Part shown: in pieces, positions 6,154 to 7,304 of the stretch
Position numbering within the stretch: position 1 is the stretch's first letter
Layout: every line of letters starts with the position of its first letter
Assembly (NCBI GenBank): GCA_902373545.1
Contig: CABKMZ010000091.1
Location: 1 to 7,304, forward strand
DNA length: 7,304 bases
Direction: 5' to 3'
DNA from: an uncultured Actinomyces sp.
GTDB lineage: Bacteria > Actinomycetota > Actinomycetes > Actinomycetales > Actinomycetaceae
Made by a program: the position numbers and the translations under genes
Notes under the pieces: generated by a model
Database searches by the model: none
What the model was told of the DNA's origin: nothing
What the model saw: the letters and a program-made list of their open reading frames with translations, nothing else

Positions 6154-7160
6154 GATAAGACTCCCATCCACCAGGCGCCGCCCACGACGCACGCGGCGAT
6201 CACCGTGACCGTGGCGAACAGGCGCGCTACGAATGCGCCGCGGAACTGCGATGCCAGCAGCGCTACGTTCTTCACGTCCATCATTGGCCCGTACACCATG
6301 AAGCCCATGAGGGCCCCCGCGGGAGCCAACGACGCCAACGATCGCGCGATGACCGCGTCAGACGAGGAGCACAGGGACAGGGCGAAACCGGCGCCCATCA
6401 TGAGCGCGAGAGCCCCCCATGCGGGCAGCCCCGACAGGAGAGAGGACACGGGCCACAGCACCTGCGCGAGTGTTGACGCCGCCACGCCTCCGAGTAGGAA
6501 CGGCAAAATTCGCCCAAACGAGCGGCCCGTCGCCGCCAGGACTCCCGACACGCTCCGGTCGGGAACCTCGCACCCATCCGAGCACCCGCATCCGTCCGTG
6601 TGCGCGTCGTAGCCTGTCTCGCGCAGCGCCCCCGGGGCGGCGACCAGCATGGACATGCCCACCGACACGGCGACGATGACGGACAGGCCGAGGCGCGCGC
6701 CCACGAGCGACCAGGAGCCGAAGGCGTAGTAGGTGGAGGCGATCACCAGCGGGTTAATCGCTGGGGAGGCCAGCATGAGCGTCGTTGCGGCCGACAGCGG
6801 CACGCCCTTGCGCAGCAGAGAACGGAAGATCGGCACCGCCGAGCAGTCGCACACGGGCAGCAGGAACGCGGCGACGAGGGCGGCGAACACCGACGCCAGC
6901 GGGTTCGTTGGAAAAACCCGCGCGATGAGGGAGGGGGAGACGTAGGCTTCGATCAGCTCGGCGACGGCCACGCCCAGGAGCAGGAAGGGGATCGCCTGGA
7001 GCGTCATGCCCACGGCGATCGTCGCGGCGCGGCCGAGCGGGAACCCCGCGCCGGACAGGGACCCCTGCATCGCCCAAAGCGCCACCAGCGCCGCGATCAG
7101 GCACGCGCCGACGAGCGCACCCCAGGGGCGCACGGGGCGTTTCGTTTCCGTTTCAATCAC
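6150..7160 (-). CDS. COG0701/PF03773 permease (YcgR/ArsP_1-like), possible metal exporter
   Basis: A 336-residue integral membrane protein with about 8 hydrophobic segments in two halves. The first half carries FLLPVCDCSAVPIFRSLLRKG (99-119) and TLMLASPAINPLVIASTY (127-144). The second half carries LSLCSSSDAVIARSL (261-275) and GALMGFMVYGPMMDVKN (282-298). These are the conserved blocks of the family, which includes ArsP organoarsenical permeases and SO_0444-type Cu/Zn efflux proteins. Between the halves is a soluble loop with H187, C191, C193 and C197 (HTDGCGCSDGC), a plausible metal-binding site. The start is GTG at 7160; a TAGAGT box six bases upstream and the lack of any RBS suggest leaderless translation. 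It is the first gene of the operon with the YcgQ-like subunit, joined by a GTGA overlap. Substrate is unknown. No AT-rich Zur-type palindrome is visible upstream. Confidence 0.87.
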   Translation of the reverse strand: MIETETKRPVRPWGALVGACLIAALVALWAMQGSLSGAGFPLGRAATIAVGMTLQAIPFLLLGVAVAELIEAYVSPSLIARVFPTNPLASVFAALVAAFLLPVCDCSAVPIFRSLLRKGVPLSAATTLMLASPAINPLVIASTYYAFGSWSLVGARLGLSVIVAVSVGMSMLVAAPGALRETGYDAHTDGCGCSDGCEVPDRSVSGVLAATGRSFGRILPFLLGGVAASTLAQVLWPVSSLLSGLPAWGALALMMGAGFALSLCSSSDAVIARSLASLAPAGALMGFMVYGPMMDVKNVALLASQFRGAFVARLFATVTVIAACVVGGAWWMGVLS

Positions 7161-7166
7161 CCCATA

Positions 7167-7172
7167 ACTCTA
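7167..7172 (-). promoter_or_regulatory. -10 element for leaderless transcription of the permease operon
   Basis: TAGAGT on the minus strand fits the actinobacterial TANNNT -10 pattern. It is followed by TATGGG and then the GTG start at 7160, so initiation 7 nt after the box would put the first transcribed base on the start codon. No Shine-Dalgarno sequence is present. A small inverted repeat (GTCCA 7173-7177, TGGAC 7184-7188, 6-bp spacer) abuts the box and could be an operator, but it is short enough to be chance. Confidence 0.5.
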
Positions 7173-7231
7173 GTCCAGGGGCGTGGACCGCCCGGCAGTA
7201 CGCGCCGTTCGCGTCGGATGGACGAGGCCCG

Positions 7232-7274
7232 GGTGTCTCCGTCTTCAGCGCGCCCTCGGCGCCCGGCAGACACC
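7232..7274. other. Compound stem-loop in the gene-free right end, possible terminator
   Basis: Outer arms GGTGTCT (7232-7238) and AGACACC (7268-7274) are perfectly complementary. They enclose an inner 5-bp stem, GCGCC (7250-7254) with GGCGC (7258-7262). There is no T-tract on either side. It may end the transcript of a gene beyond the right edge. The 144 bases from 7161 to 7304 otherwise hold only the permease promoter and a 9-bp direct repeat, GACGAGGCC (7221-7229 and 7276-7284). Confidence 0.35.
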
Positions 7275-7304
7275 AGACGAGGCCATGGCTGGGCTGGGAG
7301 GGCG

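Noticed and set aside
7161..7304. A Zur-type AT-rich operator upstream of the permease operon.
   Set aside because: I looked for one because a metal role is plausible, but the region is GC-rich and has no TGA-N-ATCA-like palindrome.

Overview
The window is GC-rich and gene-dense. All recognisable genes lie on the minus strand, with G/C-ending codons, GTG starts and one apparently leaderless start. This fits a high-GC actinobacterium. The mix of a sulfatase/sugar locus, a YcgR/YcgQ-type permease pair and a Pro/Thr-rich lipoprotein is compatible with the Actinomyces/Schaalia group, but the genus is only an inference.

Left part (1-3856): a catabolic locus for a sulfated sugar or glycan. In transcription order (right to left) it holds a 26-bp inverted repeat that is a good operator candidate (3831-3856), an MFS sugar porter (2310-3758), a cytosolic cysteine-type sulfatase 40 bp downstream (749-2269), a stem-loop just past the sulfatase stop (702-743), and the N-terminal two thirds of a ROK-family regulator (1-593, cut by the window edge). 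The likely logic is import of a sulfated sugar, cytosolic desulfation, and control by the ROK protein. From memory, a ROK regulator + transporter + sulfatase set in Bifidobacterium breve (the ats2 cluster, for GlcNAc-6-sulfate) has the same make-up. The sulfatase-maturing enzyme is not in this window.

Middle part (about 3840-5300): an accessory-looking island with visibly lower GC (about 47-53% in sampled 60-base lines, against 67-77% in sampled lines of the neighbours). It holds one lipoprotein gene of unknown function (4067-5188). On its downstream side is a decayed fragment (3892-4014) matching the 3' end of the YcgQ-like gene that sits on its upstream side (5302 onward). The island is therefore bracketed by two same-orientation, diverged copies of one gene end. 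This is the most unusual structure here.

Right part (5302-7172): a two-gene permease operon with a GTGA start/stop overlap. It encodes a COG0701/PF03773 permease with a His/Cys-rich loop (6150-7160) and its TIGR03943/DUF1980 (YcgQ-like) partner (5302-6153). A TAGAGT -10 box six bases before the GTG suggests a leaderless transcript. The pair may move metals or metal complexes, but no substrate can be read from the sequence. The last 144 bases carry no gene that I can support, only stem-loop and direct-repeat structure.

I see no tRNA, rRNA, CRISPR array, transposase or phage gene. No wholly new system stands out. The best leads are the bracketed lipoprotein island and the operator-linked sulfatase locus.
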